Positions 1-9,435 of a DNA stretch of 64,000 nucleotides are shown here, piece by piece; the stretch's first letter is position 1; each line of letters starts with the position of its first letter. The DNA is from Flavivirga spongiicola (GTDB lineage: Bacteria > Bacteroidota > Bacteroidia > Flavobacteriales > Flavobacteriaceae): positions 558,001 through 622,000 of the forward strand of contig NZ_JAUOEO010000002.1 in NCBI RefSeq assembly GCF_030540825.1, written 5' to 3'. A model generated the notes under the pieces. The model did no database searches. It saw nothing but the letters and a program-made list of their open reading frames with translations, and was not told where the DNA came from. The translations under genes and the position numbers were made by a program.

Positions 1-750
1 CTATGTACTTCATGTATAACCAATAAAGATGTTGTTTATTTACAAGATAAAGGAACAAAAATTAATGATTCTTTAATGCTCAGGCAATCATCAAAGCCAT
101 ACAGGGTACAGGTGAATGATATTTTAAGTATTAATGTTAAAGCACTTGATGAGGAGCTTACTGCTATTTTTAATCCAGTGGAAAGAGATAATTCTACTGG
201 AGGGCAAGAAAGTCTTTACTTTAATGGTTTTACGGTTGATTTACATGGTAATATTAAATTTCCTGTTTTAGGAGAAATTAATGTTTTAGGGTTTACTATT
301 GACGAAATTGAAGATAAAGTAAAACAAGAACTGTTAGCTCAATATTTTAAGGAAACCGCTCAAATATACGTTACTGTTAAATTGGCAGGATTACGATATA
401 CGGTTACTGGAGAAGTAAATGGAACTGGAGTTTATGTTTTATATCAAGACCGTGTAAATATTATTGAAGCTCTTGCAAATGCTGGAGATATTGCACAAAC
501 TGGAGATAGAAAAGATGTTTTAGTTATTAGACAATATCCATATGGGCAAAAAATTCATCATATAGATTTAACAGATATTAAAGCTATGCAGTCTCCATTT
601 TATTTTATCCAACCGAACGATATAATATTAGTGAAGCCTTTAAAACGTAAGGCTCTTGGTACTGGACAAACCGCAATACAAAATATTACGACTATTTCAT
701 CAATATTATCTGTATTAATATCTACTTATTTTTTAACAAAGAATCTTTAA
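1..750 (+). CDS. Polysaccharide export outer-membrane lipoprotein (Wza/OPX family), 5' end missing
   Basis: The reading frame is open from the first base, so the true start lies upstream of the window; the ATG at 76 is internal. The first in-frame codons read L-C-T-S-C, the tail of a lipoprotein signal with one of these cysteines the likely lipidated residue. The protein then has the poly_export domain (start YRVQVNDILSI) and one or two SLBB-like beta-grasp repeats (around V-T-G-E-V-N-G). A hydrophobic C-terminus (ISSILSVLISTYFL) resembles the membrane-spanning end of Wza-type proteins. It should form the outer-membrane channel for the polysaccharide made by the genes that follow. The next gene, a Wzc-like co-polymerase 10 bp downstream, is its usual partner. 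Family assignment is firm; which polymer it exports is inferred. Confidence 0.88.
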   Translation, partial: LCTSCITNKDVVYLQDKGTKINDSLMLRQSSKPYRVQVNDILSINVKALDEELTAIFNPVERDNSTGGQESLYFNGFTVDLHGNIKFPVLGEINVLGFTIDEIEDKVKQELLAQYFKETAQIYVTVKLAGLRYTVTGEVNGTGVYVLYQDRVNIIEALANAGDIAQTGDRKDVLVIRQYPYGQKIHHIDLTDIKAMQSPFYFIQPNDIILVKPLKRKALGTGQTAIQNITTISSILSVLISTYFLTKNL

Positions 751-760
751 AAATCATAAT

Positions 761-3217
761 ATGGAAGAAGAATTCGATATTATAGAGTCACAGTCACCTT
801 CATTCGATATAAAAGCTTTTTTAATTAGGGTTATAAGTTATTGGAAGCTATTCTTATTGTTTATTGGGGTTGGAGTTTTTATAGTTTATCAGCAAAATAT
901 TCGTAAACAACAATCTTATAGGTTAAGTAACCAAATTTCTGTTGAAGATGATAGTAACCCGCTTTTTACATCTAATACTAGTTTAGTTTTCAATTGGGGA
1001 GGTGTGTCCGCTAAGGTTCAAACGATGATTACATCTTTAAAATCGCGTTCTATTCATGAAGAAGTAGTTGACAATCTTCAGTTTTATGTAACTTATTTAA
1101 AACAATCTAGATTTAGAAAAGATGATATTTATAAAGATGCTCCGTTTGCAGTTAATCTAATAGACAATACAAGCCAATTAATAAACCATCCTATTAAGGT
1201 AACTTTTATTGATAATAATAGGTATGAAATCTCTATTAATTTTGAATCTACTTTAGTAAAAACCCAAAATTTTGCTAATAAAACTAGAGCTAGTTTAGAT
1301 GTTCCTTTAGGCGAATTTAAAAAACAGTTTAATATAGGTGACGCAATTAAAACCCCCTATTTAAATGGAGTAATATACATATTAGATGGTAGAAGTGTAA
1401 GCCAGGGAGACGAATATTTTATTAAGCTCAATGATTTTGATGCTGTAGTAGCGAAATACAGAAAGAAATTAGTGATAGACAATCCAAGAAACTCTGCTAT
1501 TTTGAATTTAAGTATGGTAGATGTTAATAAAGCTAAAATTGTTGATTATTTAAATGAAGCTGTCAAAGTTTTAAGTGAAGATCAGTTGAATAGAAAAAAT
1601 CAATTTGTTACTAATACTATTAAATTTATTGATGAACAGTTAGATCGTGTTAAATCTCAACTTACTTTAAATGCCGATTCTTTAAATAATTATAGACAAA
1701 AAAATAAAATATTTAATCTGGATGATGAGATTGCTATTGTTAACAATAAGCTTACATCATTAGAGGTTGAGAAAGATGATATAAACAGAAAATTGGCATA
1801 TTATGCGAGTTTAAAGACGTATTTACAAACTAGTAATACCTTTACAGAGGTTCCTGCTCCTTCTGTTGCTGGAATAGATGATTCTAATATACTAACGAAT
1901 ATTAGAAATATTAACGGGTTATCCGTACAAAAATCTAAATATGGATCTACAGTTAGAAAAGACGCAACTATTTTTGCTGATTTAAATAGACAAATTGAAG
2001 GATTAAAAACAGTTCTTTTAGAAAATATTAGCTCAGCTACTAACGATTTAAGAAGAGAACTTGAATTTGCAAACACAAAAATTGCTGTTGAAGATGCCAA
2101 AATAAGAAAGCTGCCTAAAGCTCAACAAAAATTATTCGATATTCAACGTCAATATTCTATAAGTGAGCAAACTTACAATGTGTTTTTAGCAAAGAGAGGC
2201 GAAGCAGAGATTATAAAATCAGCCAGTATATCTGATATTTTAATAATAGATCCCGCTAAGGATACAGGAGCAACTCCTATAGATTTAAAGTTAAGTTCAC
2301 GCTACTTGTTTGCGTTGATAGGAGGCTTATTACCTCCTTTGCTTTTAGCTTTTTTATTAACCTTTTTTGATAATAAATTACATAATCCACAAGCTTTAGA
2401 AAATTTATCAAGCATCCCTTTGTTGGGAGTCGTAGGTAAAAATTATTTAGATAGTAATTTAATAGTTCATTTAAAACCGAAATCTAGTATAGCAGAAGGT
2501 TTTAGGGCTATACGTTCTAGTTTACAATATTTTTATAAAAAGCATAATTTAGAAGGAACTAAAACCGTCATGGTTACATCATCGGTTAGTGGTGAAGGAA
2601 AAACGTATTGTTCTATTAACATTGCTACAGTTTTTGCAATGAGTGGAAAAAAAACCATTCTTGTAGGTTTAGATTTAAGAAAACCTAAAATATTTGGAGA
2701 TTTTGATATTACAAATGATACTGGAGTGGTTAATTACTTAATTGGTCAAAAGAAACTGAGTGAAATAATTAAACAAACAAAAGTATCGAATTTGGATGTG
2801 ATTACTTCTGGACCAATTCCACCTAATCCTTCTGAATTGCTAATAGGAGAGCGAATGGATTTGTTAATTGAAGATTTAAAAAAATCTTATGACTATATAG
2901 TGTTGGATACTCCTCCAATGGGATTAGTAGCAGATGCTTTGGAGTTAATAGACTATGTGGATGCTTCCATTTATGTAGTAAGACAAGACTATACTAAAAA
3001 AGGAATGATAAACCTTATTAATTCTAAATATAATAAGGGAGAGATAAACAACCTAAGTTTTATATATAATGGTTATGACCAAAAAGGAAAATATGGATAC
3101 GGGTACGGGTATGGTTATGGCTATGGTTATGGTAATTATGCTAATGGTTATCATGAAGATGAAAAAATAAAAAAACCAATGATATCTCGGGTTAAATCTT
3201 TTTTCAAAATAACTTAA
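761..3217 (+). CDS. Wzc-like polysaccharide co-polymerase / tyrosine autokinase
   Basis: The 818-residue protein has the full BY-kinase layout. A first membrane segment lies at about residues 28-44, followed by a long periplasmic Wzz-like region with coiled-coil stretches. A second membrane segment lies at about 515-536, followed by a cytoplasmic kinase domain. The kinase shows Walker A (SSVSGEGKT, about 607-615), Walker A' (ILVGLDLRKP) and Walker B (YIVLDTPP, about 713-720). The C-terminus is a tyrosine cluster of six Gly-Tyr repeats, the usual autophosphorylation site. It controls chain length and export of capsule or exopolysaccharide in the inner membrane, partnered by the Wza-like protein just upstream. 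No Wzb phosphatase is visible here; it may lie upstream of the window. Confidence 0.93.
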   Translation: MEEEFDIIESQSPSFDIKAFLIRVISYWKLFLLFIGVGVFIVYQQNIRKQQSYRLSNQISVEDDSNPLFTSNTSLVFNWGGVSAKVQTMITSLKSRSIHEEVVDNLQFYVTYLKQSRFRKDDIYKDAPFAVNLIDNTSQLINHPIKVTFIDNNRYEISINFESTLVKTQNFANKTRASLDVPLGEFKKQFNIGDAIKTPYLNGVIYILDGRSVSQGDEYFIKLNDFDAVVAKYRKKLVIDNPRNSAILNLSMVDVNKAKIVDYLNEAVKVLSEDQLNRKNQFVTNTIKFIDEQLDRVKSQLTLNADSLNNYRQKNKIFNLDDEIAIVNNKLTSLEVEKDDINRKLAYYASLKTYLQTSNTFTEVPAPSVAGIDDSNILTNIRNINGLSVQKSKYGSTVRKDATIFADLNRQIEGLKTVLLENISSATNDLRRELEFANTKIAVEDAKIRKLPKAQQKLFDIQRQYSISEQTYNVFLAKRGEAEIIKSASISDILIIDPAKDTGATPIDLKLSSRYLFALIGGLLPPLLLAFLLTFFDNKLHNPQALENLSSIPLLGVVGKNYLDSNLIVHLKPKSSIAEGFRAIRSSLQYFYKKHNLEGTKTVMVTSSVSGEGKTYCSINIATVFAMSGKKTILVGLDLRKPKIFGDFDITNDTGVVNYLIGQKKLSEIIKQTKVSNLDVITSGPIPPNPSELLIGERMDLLIEDLKKSYDYIVLDTPPMGLVADALELIDYVDASIYVVRQDYTKKGMINLINSKYNKGEINNLSFIYNGYDQKGKYGYGYGYGYGYGYGNYANGYHEDEKIKKPMISRVKSFFKIT
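3095..3133 (+). repeat. Hexanucleotide GGN-TAY repeat encoding the Gly-Tyr tail of the kinase
   Basis: Six consecutive GGN-TAY units plus a final GGT encode alternating glycine and tyrosine in the autophosphorylation tail of the Wzc-like kinase. Third positions vary (TAC early, TAT later; GGA, GGG, GGT, GGC), so the array is imperfect at the DNA level. Loss or gain of a unit would keep frame and change the number of phosphorylatable tyrosines. Confidence 0.8.
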
Positions 3218-3258
3218 TTCAAAAGTTGATATAATATAATAATTAATAATATAAATAA

Positions 3259-4131
3259 TTGAGCGATAATAACGAAAATTGGCTTTATACAATCTCTCCT
3301 AAAAAAAGATTAATAGATTTAAACTTTAAAGAAATATGGCAGTATCGTGATTTAGTGCTATTATTTGTTAAGAGAGATATAATTACGGTCTATAAACAAA
3401 CTATTTTAGGACCGCTTTGGTATTTTATACAACCTTTATTTACATCATTAATCTTTACATTAATTTTTAACAACCTAGCTAGTATTCCTACAGGTAATGG
3501 AGTGCCCGCTTTTTTATTCAATCTTGCTGGTATTACATCCTGGAACTATTTCAAACTATGTTTGACAGGTACCAGTGATACTTTTAAGAAAAACCAAGGC
3601 ATTTTCGGAAAAGTTTATTTTCCTCGAGTAGTGATGCCATTATCTGTTGTTATATCTAATTTGTTAAAATTTGGAATTCAGCTTTTAGTATTTATTTGCT
3701 TTTATATATATTTTAAGTACTTTACAGATGATGCTGACAATGTTTTTCCTCAATTTGAAATAATATTATTACCAGTTATAATAATTTTAATGGGGTTATT
3801 AGGATTAGGAGCAGGTATGATGATTTCTTCAATGACTACTAAGTATCGAGATCTCACGTTTTTATTAACTTTTGCTGTACAATTGTTAATGTATGGATCT
3901 GCAGTCATGTACCCTTTGAAATATTTTAGAGAAAAATTGCCAAATATATCTTGGTTAGTAGAGTATAACCCTATGGCAGTTATTATTGAAGCTTTTAGAT
4001 ATATGACCTTAGGACAAGGAGAGTTTTCAATAAATAAGATGCTATATATATTAATTATTAGTGTTGTCATGTTTTTATTAGGACTCATTGTTTTTAATAA
4101 AACAGAAAGAAGTTTTATTGATACCGTTTAG
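3259..4131 (+). CDS. wzm: ABC-2 type polysaccharide exporter permease (Wzm-like)
   Basis: A 290-residue membrane protein of the ABC-2 family with about six membrane segments. The N-terminus has the motif seen in O-antigen/teichoic acid export permeases (RDIITVYKQTILGPLWYFIQP region). The start is a TTG at 3259, because no ATG occurs in frame before the conserved N-terminal amphipathic region. It forms the inner-membrane channel that flips a lipid-linked glycan to the periplasm, energised by the ATPase encoded directly downstream (1 bp gap). Its position next to Wza- and Wzc-like genes is unusual, since Wzc-type co-polymerases usually serve Wzx/Wzy systems. Confidence 0.93.
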   Translation: MSDNNENWLYTISPKKRLIDLNFKEIWQYRDLVLLFVKRDIITVYKQTILGPLWYFIQPLFTSLIFTLIFNNLASIPTGNGVPAFLFNLAGITSWNYFKLCLTGTSDTFKKNQGIFGKVYFPRVVMPLSVVISNLLKFGIQLLVFICFYIYFKYFTDDADNVFPQFEIILLPVIIILMGLLGLGAGMMISSMTTKYRDLTFLLTFAVQLLMYGSAVMYPLKYFREKLPNISWLVEYNPMAVIIEAFRYMTLGQGEFSINKMLYILIISVVMFLLGLIVFNKTERSFIDTV

Positions 4132-4132
4132 T

Positions 4133-5401
4133 ATGAAGGATGAAACTATTTTAAAAGTTGAAAATGTTTCTAAACAATATCGTTTGGGGCTTGTTGGTAC
4201 AGGAACAATTAGTCATGATTTGAATAGGTGGTGGTATAGTATAAGAGGTAAGGAGGATCCTTATTTAAAAGTAGGAGATATTAATGATAGAAGTGCTAAA
4301 GCAAAATCAGATTATGTTTGGGCTATACGTAATATAGATTTTGAAGTAAAAAAAGGTGAAGTTTTAGGTATTATAGGAAAAAATGGTGCAGGTAAGTCAA
4401 CGTTATTAAAAATATTGGCTAAGGTTACAAGTCCAACTCTTGGTGAAATAAAAACAAAAGGACGTATAGCATCTCTTTTAGAGGTAGGCACAGGGTTTCA
4501 CGGCGAGATGACTGGGCGTGAAAATATCTTTTTGAATGGAGCTATTTTAGGAATGACTAAAAAAGAAATAAAGTCTAAAATAGATGAAATTATTGAGTTT
4601 TCAGGTTGTCAACGTTATATTGATACACCTGTAAAGCGCTATTCTTCTGGAATGACTGTTCGTTTAGCTTTTGCGGTTGCTGCTTTTTTAGAGCCGGAAA
4701 TATTAGTTATTGATGAAGTTTTGGCAGTAGGGGATGTAGAGTTTCAAAAAAAGGCTGTTGGAAAGATGCAAGATATTTCGAATGAAGAAGGACGTACGGT
4801 TTTATTTGTTAGTCATAATATGGCAGCAGTAAAGAGTTTATGTTCAAGGTGTATTATTCTTGACAAAGGAGAGGTTTCTTTTTGTGGAAATACAGATGAA
4901 GCTATTGATAAATATGTTAAGTCTAATAGCGACAACAGTTATATAAAAGTTAGCGAAAAACAAGAAAGAGAAGGTAATGGTTCTTTAAGGTTTACTAATA
5001 TTATATTTAATGATGGTGAAGGTGTTTTTATTGGTTCCAGTTTAAAGATATCATTAAAATATGAAGCTAAAGATGTTATTGAAAGTTTAGATCTAGCAGT
5101 TACCATTTGTGCTGGGTATGAAGAACGAATTTTAACAATAGATAACGTTTTTCAAGGCGAAAAGTTAAAAATTGTAAAAAAGAAAGGGACAATAGAAATA
5201 ATAGTGCCTAAAACATATTTATTATCAGGAACTTATTCTGTTAATATTTGGGCAGCAAAAGAAGGGGCAGTTTTAGATTATTTAATTAATGCAGCCAGTT
5301 TGTATATTGAGAACATAGATATTTATGGAACAGGCAAAGTATTAAGCGCAAAAAAGCATGGAGTTGTATTTTCTGAAAAAAGCCAATGGAAGGTCGTTTA
5401 A
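4133..5401 (+). CDS. wzt: ABC exporter ATPase with C-terminal glycan-binding domain (Wzt-like)
   Basis: I start the gene at the ATG at 4133, one base after the permease stop, rather than at an in-frame TTG at 4088 inside the permease gene. This gives 422 residues. The ATPase has Walker A (GKNGAGKS, about residues 83-90), the signature YSSGMTVRL near 170, and Walker B ILVIDEVLAVGD near 190. It includes the Wzt-type loop GTGFHGEMTGRENI. After about residue 280 a beta-rich region matches the Wzt_C type domain, which in known exporters recognises the finished non-reducing end of the polysaccharide. It works with the permease upstream to export an undecaprenyl-linked chain. The specificity domain implies the chain carries a terminating modification. 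Confidence 0.92.
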   Translation: MKDETILKVENVSKQYRLGLVGTGTISHDLNRWWYSIRGKEDPYLKVGDINDRSAKAKSDYVWAIRNIDFEVKKGEVLGIIGKNGAGKSTLLKILAKVTSPTLGEIKTKGRIASLLEVGTGFHGEMTGRENIFLNGAILGMTKKEIKSKIDEIIEFSGCQRYIDTPVKRYSSGMTVRLAFAVAAFLEPEILVIDEVLAVGDVEFQKKAVGKMQDISNEEGRTVLFVSHNMAAVKSLCSRCIILDKGEVSFCGNTDEAIDKYVKSNSDNSYIKVSEKQEREGNGSLRFTNIIFNDGEGVFIGSSLKISLKYEAKDVIESLDLAVTICAGYEERILTIDNVFQGEKLKIVKKKGTIEIIVPKTYLLSGTYSVNIWAAKEGAVLDYLINAASLYIENIDIYGTGKVLSAKKHGVVFSEKSQWKVV

Positions 5402-6926
5402 TCTAAAAGATTTTTTAATAAACCTTTTTTGGTTATTTGTTATAACGTATTTCGTTAATAAGATATATTGGTTTATATCAACTTCTCTGACTCCAATAAA
5501 TGAAGAAAGTAGTTTTTCGTTCTGGAACTATTTAAGATATGGCGATAATAATTTTTTGTACTTAGTAGTTTTAGCTGTAATTATAGCTATTTATATTATA
5601 AAAATTAAGAAGCTAACCTGGGATGGTTTAGATGTAAGGATTAGAATAATAATTTATACATGTATTTTTCTATTAGCTTGGAATTATACACTATATGATT
5701 ATAATTATTTTTTGGGTCACTGGAGTTTTTCAGACAGGCTATTGCTCTGTATAGTATTGATTTTAGCCATTTTTAATCCAGCTTTTTTGATTTTTGTAGT
5801 TATACAGTCCTTAGTTTTATCTCAACAATTCCAGTATCCTCTGTTTTTTGATTATTCCTTTACAGATAAAAGTATTGTTTTTGATATAGTTATTGTTGGA
5901 TGGTTATTCATTGTTATTAAAAAAACACTGTATAAGGCTATACCAGAATATCTTTTTTATGTGATTGTTTTAGGGATAATATGTAATTGGTATTGGCTGG
6001 CTGGATTGGGCAAATTAGAGTTAAATTGGTTGAGTAAAAATGAGCTATACAAATTGTTTATGGTAACTCTTGATTATAATTGGTTGTATTTTTTAGAGTG
6101 GGACACAAAGCTATATATCGCTAATTTTTTAAAAAAATATAATGATGTTATACAAGTTACTACCATAGTTGTAGAGTTAATTTTCCCTATAATTATTTTA
6201 ATTCATAAAAGAATATCAATTTTTGTTTTGGGATCATTTATACTTTTTCACTTGTCTGTGTTTTTTACCAGTGGTATTTTTTTCTGGAAATGGATTGTAG
6301 TGGAACTTGTTATTATTCTATGCCTTATTAAATATAAAGACCTGTGGTTAAAGAAAAATAAAATACAAGGAATATTAACGTATTTAGTTTTTTTGATAAC
6401 AGCTAATTTTTATTTTTCATCGAGTAAATTGTCTTGGTTAGATGTTGGTATATATAACAAGTACGAATTTAAAGTTAAAAACAAAGAGGGGGAGGTGTTT
6501 AATCTTGAATCTTCTTTCTTTTCTCCCTATGATTTAAACTTTGCACAGAATAGGTTCAACTTTATCAACAATAACAAAATTATTACTTCTACATTTGGAA
6601 GTGCTCTTGATGAGAACCTATTGTTTCTTAAGGACAAAGCTAACATTTTAAAATATGTTGATGCAAATGGTGTAAATAAATATAATGCCAATAAGAAAAA
6701 GGATTTAATAATGTTTATAAAAACATTTATAAATAATAAACAGAAAAGTATAAAGTTTGATTTACCAAATGCACCAACACATATTTGGCAAGGTGAAAAT
6801 CAATCTGAGGAGATTTTTAAATCTGAATTAGATTCATTATTTATAATAACTAAATTTCGTTTTATAAATGAAAAATTGGAATATAAAGATTTGAATCAGG
6901 ATATAATCAAAATTAGTATAAATTAA
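5358..6926 (+). CDS. Multispanning membrane protein, HTTM-like, with soluble C-terminal domain
   Basis: The 522-residue product has roughly ten hydrophobic segments up to about residue 365 and then a hydrophilic tail of about 150 residues. The core carries features reminiscent of HTTM (vitamin-K-dependent gamma-carboxylase-like) proteins: a YWLAGLGKLELNWL segment and a later ELIFPIIIL helix. That family link is tentative. The chosen ATG at 5358 overlaps the 3' end of the wzt-like gene by 44 bp; later in-frame starts would shorten the N-terminus. It lies between the exporter genes and asnB, so a role in glycan modification or lipid handling is plausible but not shown. It lacks the regular 12-14 helix pattern of a Wzx flippase. 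Confidence 0.6.
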   Translation: MELYFLKKANGRSFNLKDFLINLFWLFVITYFVNKIYWFISTSLTPINEESSFSFWNYLRYGDNNFLYLVVLAVIIAIYIIKIKKLTWDGLDVRIRIIIYTCIFLLAWNYTLYDYNYFLGHWSFSDRLLLCIVLILAIFNPAFLIFVVIQSLVLSQQFQYPLFFDYSFTDKSIVFDIVIVGWLFIVIKKTLYKAIPEYLFYVIVLGIICNWYWLAGLGKLELNWLSKNELYKLFMVTLDYNWLYFLEWDTKLYIANFLKKYNDVIQVTTIVVELIFPIIILIHKRISIFVLGSFILFHLSVFFTSGIFFWKWIVVELVIILCLIKYKDLWLKKNKIQGILTYLVFLITANFYFSSSKLSWLDVGIYNKYEFKVKNKEGEVFNLESSFFSPYDLNFAQNRFNFINNNKIITSTFGSALDENLLFLKDKANILKYVDANGVNKYNANKKKDLIMFIKTFINNKQKSIKFDLPNAPTHIWQGENQSEEIFKSELDSLFIITKFRFINEKLEYKDLNQDIIKISIN

Positions 6927-6933
6927 ATAGTAA

Positions 6934-8700
6934 ATGTGTGGTATAATTGGTCAAATTAAAAAAGAGGAACAAGTTTCTTTAGAGTTATTTAACTCTATGA
7001 GAGACACGCTGTTTCATAGAGGACCAGATGGGTATGGTACAGAGTTATTTAATAATGACAGAGCAGCATTCGGGCACAGGCGATTAGCTATTCTTGATTT
7101 GTCTGATAGAGGTAAGCAGCCAATGTATTCTTATGAAAAAGATATCTTGATAACTTTTAATGGAGAAATTTATAACTATAAAGTATTAAAAGAAGAACTT
7201 GTAAAAAAGCAATATGAATTTAAGTCTAATTCAGATACAGAGGTTTTAATTTACGGATATAAAGCTTGGGGAATTGATTTATTACTTAAAAAAATTAAAG
7301 GCATGTTTGCCTTTGCAATATGGGATAAAAAAAGCGATAATGTTTTTATTGTTAGAGATAGGTTTGGTATGAAACCTTTATACTATTATCAAGACCATAA
7401 CCAATTTGTTTTTGCTTCAGAATTAAAAGCAATAATTAAAGATAAATCAATAAAAAAAGAAATAGACAAAGACGCTTTAGCAGATTATTTTATTTATTCA
7501 TATGTACCAAGCCCTAATTGTATCTGGAAAGGGTTTAAAAAATTACCTCCAGCAAATTATTTAGTATATAATATTAATACTCATGAGATATCTATGCACG
7601 AGTATTGGATTTTGGGAGTAGATAAAAAAAAAGAAAGTGAAGAAGAAATACGTTATAATATTAATGGATTGTTAAAGCAATCGGTAAAAGAACATTTAGT
7701 AAGTGATGTTCCTGTTGGGTTGTTTTTAAGTGGTGGTTATGATTCTACTACGGTTTTGATGCAAGCAAAGGAGTTAGGCTATAATCCTAATACATTTTCT
7801 TTAGGTTTTGAAGAATCTAAAAGAAGTGAACATTTAATAGCAAAGATCATAGCTAAGACGTTTGATACAAATCATAAAGAGTATTTGTTTAATAATAATG
7901 TTGACTATTTAGAGGACTTTAAAAAAATATCATATTATTATGATGAGCCTTATGCCATATCGTCGATGTTGACATATTATTATGCGTCAAAGTTGGCTTC
8001 TAAAACGAATAAGGTGGCATTGGTAGGTGATGGAGGTGATGAGCTATTTGCAGGTTATAATTGGGATAATGATTTATATAACTATTTTAATTCATATAAC
8101 TATAAGTCTATTATTAAGCGTTTTATTAATGGTAGGGAAAAAGAATTTGTGTCTAGATATAATACTTGGATGACAGGAGTTTACAATTCTAATTTGTCAT
8201 GCTTAAATGATGATTTAAAAGATCGTATTTTAAACAGAGGTTTATGGTATTTTAAACAACATTATGCTAATTCAGGAGATATAATTAAAGACTCTCAATA
8301 TTTAAATTTTAAAACATTTATACCACAACCAAGTTTAACTAGAGCGGATAGATCAAGCATGGCTAACTCCCTAGAAGTTAGAGTTCCGTTTTTAGATCAT
8401 GAGATTTTTGAGTATATTTTTAGTTTAAAATCTGCTAAATATTATAAGCAAGGTGAGAAAAAGTTTTTATTAAAATACCATTTAAGTAAAAAAATTCCTG
8501 AAGAGGTATTTAAAATGCCAAAATATGGGTTTAGTTTTCAGTTTTTAAAGAATATATTTAATGAAGAATATGATTCAATTATTAAAAATGGAGAATTAAA
8601 TAAGTTAGGAATTATAAATTTTAATTTCATTAAAGAATCAGATTATTTGGTTAAATTCCATATCCTTATGTTAGAATTATGGTTTAAAAATTATAATTAA
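6934..8700 (+). CDS. asnB: Asparagine synthetase B-type glutamine amidotransferase
   Basis: The protein begins MCGIIG, so after methionine removal Cys2 is the N-terminal nucleophile of a class II glutaminase. The synthetase domain has the PP-loop SGGYDS at about residues 266-271, followed by the GDGGDELFAGY motif that binds the acceptor and ATP. The length (588) is close to the family norm. AsnB homologues inside polysaccharide loci usually amidate a uronic acid or similar carboxylate on the glycan rather than making free asparagine. The position here, 7 bp after the membrane protein and directly before a methyltransferase, favours that role (inference). Confidence 0.9.
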   Translation: MCGIIGQIKKEEQVSLELFNSMRDTLFHRGPDGYGTELFNNDRAAFGHRRLAILDLSDRGKQPMYSYEKDILITFNGEIYNYKVLKEELVKKQYEFKSNSDTEVLIYGYKAWGIDLLLKKIKGMFAFAIWDKKSDNVFIVRDRFGMKPLYYYQDHNQFVFASELKAIIKDKSIKKEIDKDALADYFIYSYVPSPNCIWKGFKKLPPANYLVYNINTHEISMHEYWILGVDKKKESEEEIRYNINGLLKQSVKEHLVSDVPVGLFLSGGYDSTTVLMQAKELGYNPNTFSLGFEESKRSEHLIAKIIAKTFDTNHKEYLFNNNVDYLEDFKKISYYYDEPYAISSMLTYYYASKLASKTNKVALVGDGGDELFAGYNWDNDLYNYFNSYNYKSIIKRFINGREKEFVSRYNTWMTGVYNSNLSCLNDDLKDRILNRGLWYFKQHYANSGDIIKDSQYLNFKTFIPQPSLTRADRSSMANSLEVRVPFLDHEIFEYIFSLKSAKYYKQGEKKFLLKYHLSKKIPEEVFKMPKYGFSFQFLKNIFNEEYDSIIKNGELNKLGIINFNFIKESDYLVKFHILMLELWFKNYN

Positions 8701-9435
8701 ATGAGTCAAGAAGAATATTATAAAAATATTGATAGAGTTTTTAGACTTCCTAGAATTTGGAGTAATAAAGAGCTAAAAAAAATAGCGCATTTGTTTGAAG
8801 GAGATATTGTTAATGTTAGTGGATGGAAAGATATTGACAAAGAAGGAAACTACTATAAAGATTATTTTTCGAAGGCTTCATCATATACAATTACCAATTA
8901 CAAAAGTGAGGCTAAAGGATTTCAAGGATTTGAAAATGAAATCTTTTTAGATTTAGAACAAGATCTGCCTGAGGATTTAAAAAATAAATTTGATGTTGCG
9001 TTTAATCATACTGTTTTAGAGCATATATTCAAAGTACATAAAGCCATTGAAAATATATGCTTAATGACTAAGGACATAGCTATTGTTGTTGTTCCATTTT
9101 TACAAGCAATGCATGGTGATTATGGTGATTATTGGCGCTTTACACCGCTTTCTATGGAGCGACTTTTTAAAGAGCAAAATATGAAAATGATGTCTTGTAC
9201 TTTTAATTCTCATGAGAATGCTTCTGTATATCTATTTTGTGTTGCATCAAAAAAGCCTGATAATTGGAAACACATATTTAAAGAAGAAATATCTCATATA
9301 GATCCTTATAAATCGCAAAACGGGTTTCAAAATTGGATTGGCTGTCATGCTATAGAAAATCAAGCATTTATGGAAGTATCCAAAGCATCAATTTTTGAAA
9401 AAGTCAAAAAGAAAATCAAAAAGTATGTTAGATAA
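8701..9435 (+). CDS. Class I SAM-dependent methyltransferase (putative)
   Basis: It starts directly after the asnB stop codon. The 244-residue protein has the late part of a Rossmann methyltransferase fold: a strand and loop FDVAFNHTVLEH, then a VVVPF strand and a YWRFTP motif common in Methyltransf_11/type 11-like enzymes of glycan loci. The N-terminal glycine-rich SAM loop is degenerate (VNVSGW), so activity is probable rather than certain. The gene overlaps the next glycosyltransferase gene by 11 bp, which suggests translational coupling. It may methylate a sugar or lipid-linked intermediate. Confidence 0.65.
   Translation: MSQEEYYKNIDRVFRLPRIWSNKELKKIAHLFEGDIVNVSGWKDIDKEGNYYKDYFSKASSYTITNYKSEAKGFQGFENEIFLDLEQDLPEDLKNKFDVAFNHTVLEHIFKVHKAIENICLMTKDIAIVVVPFLQAMHGDYGDYWRFTPLSMERLFKEQNMKMMSCTFNSHENASVYLFCVASKKPDNWKHIFKEEISHIDPYKSQNGFQNWIGCHAIENQAFMEVSKASIFEKVKKKIKKYVR

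Noticed and set aside
3053..3292. Minus-strand frame opposite the end of the Wzc-like gene
   Set aside because: It mirrors the GGN-TAY repeat and AT-rich gap, with low-complexity Ile/Thr runs; no family signal.
5358..6926. Possible Wzx flippase
   Set aside because: About ten helices with HTTM-like motifs and a large soluble tail do not fit the 12-14 helix Wzx pattern.
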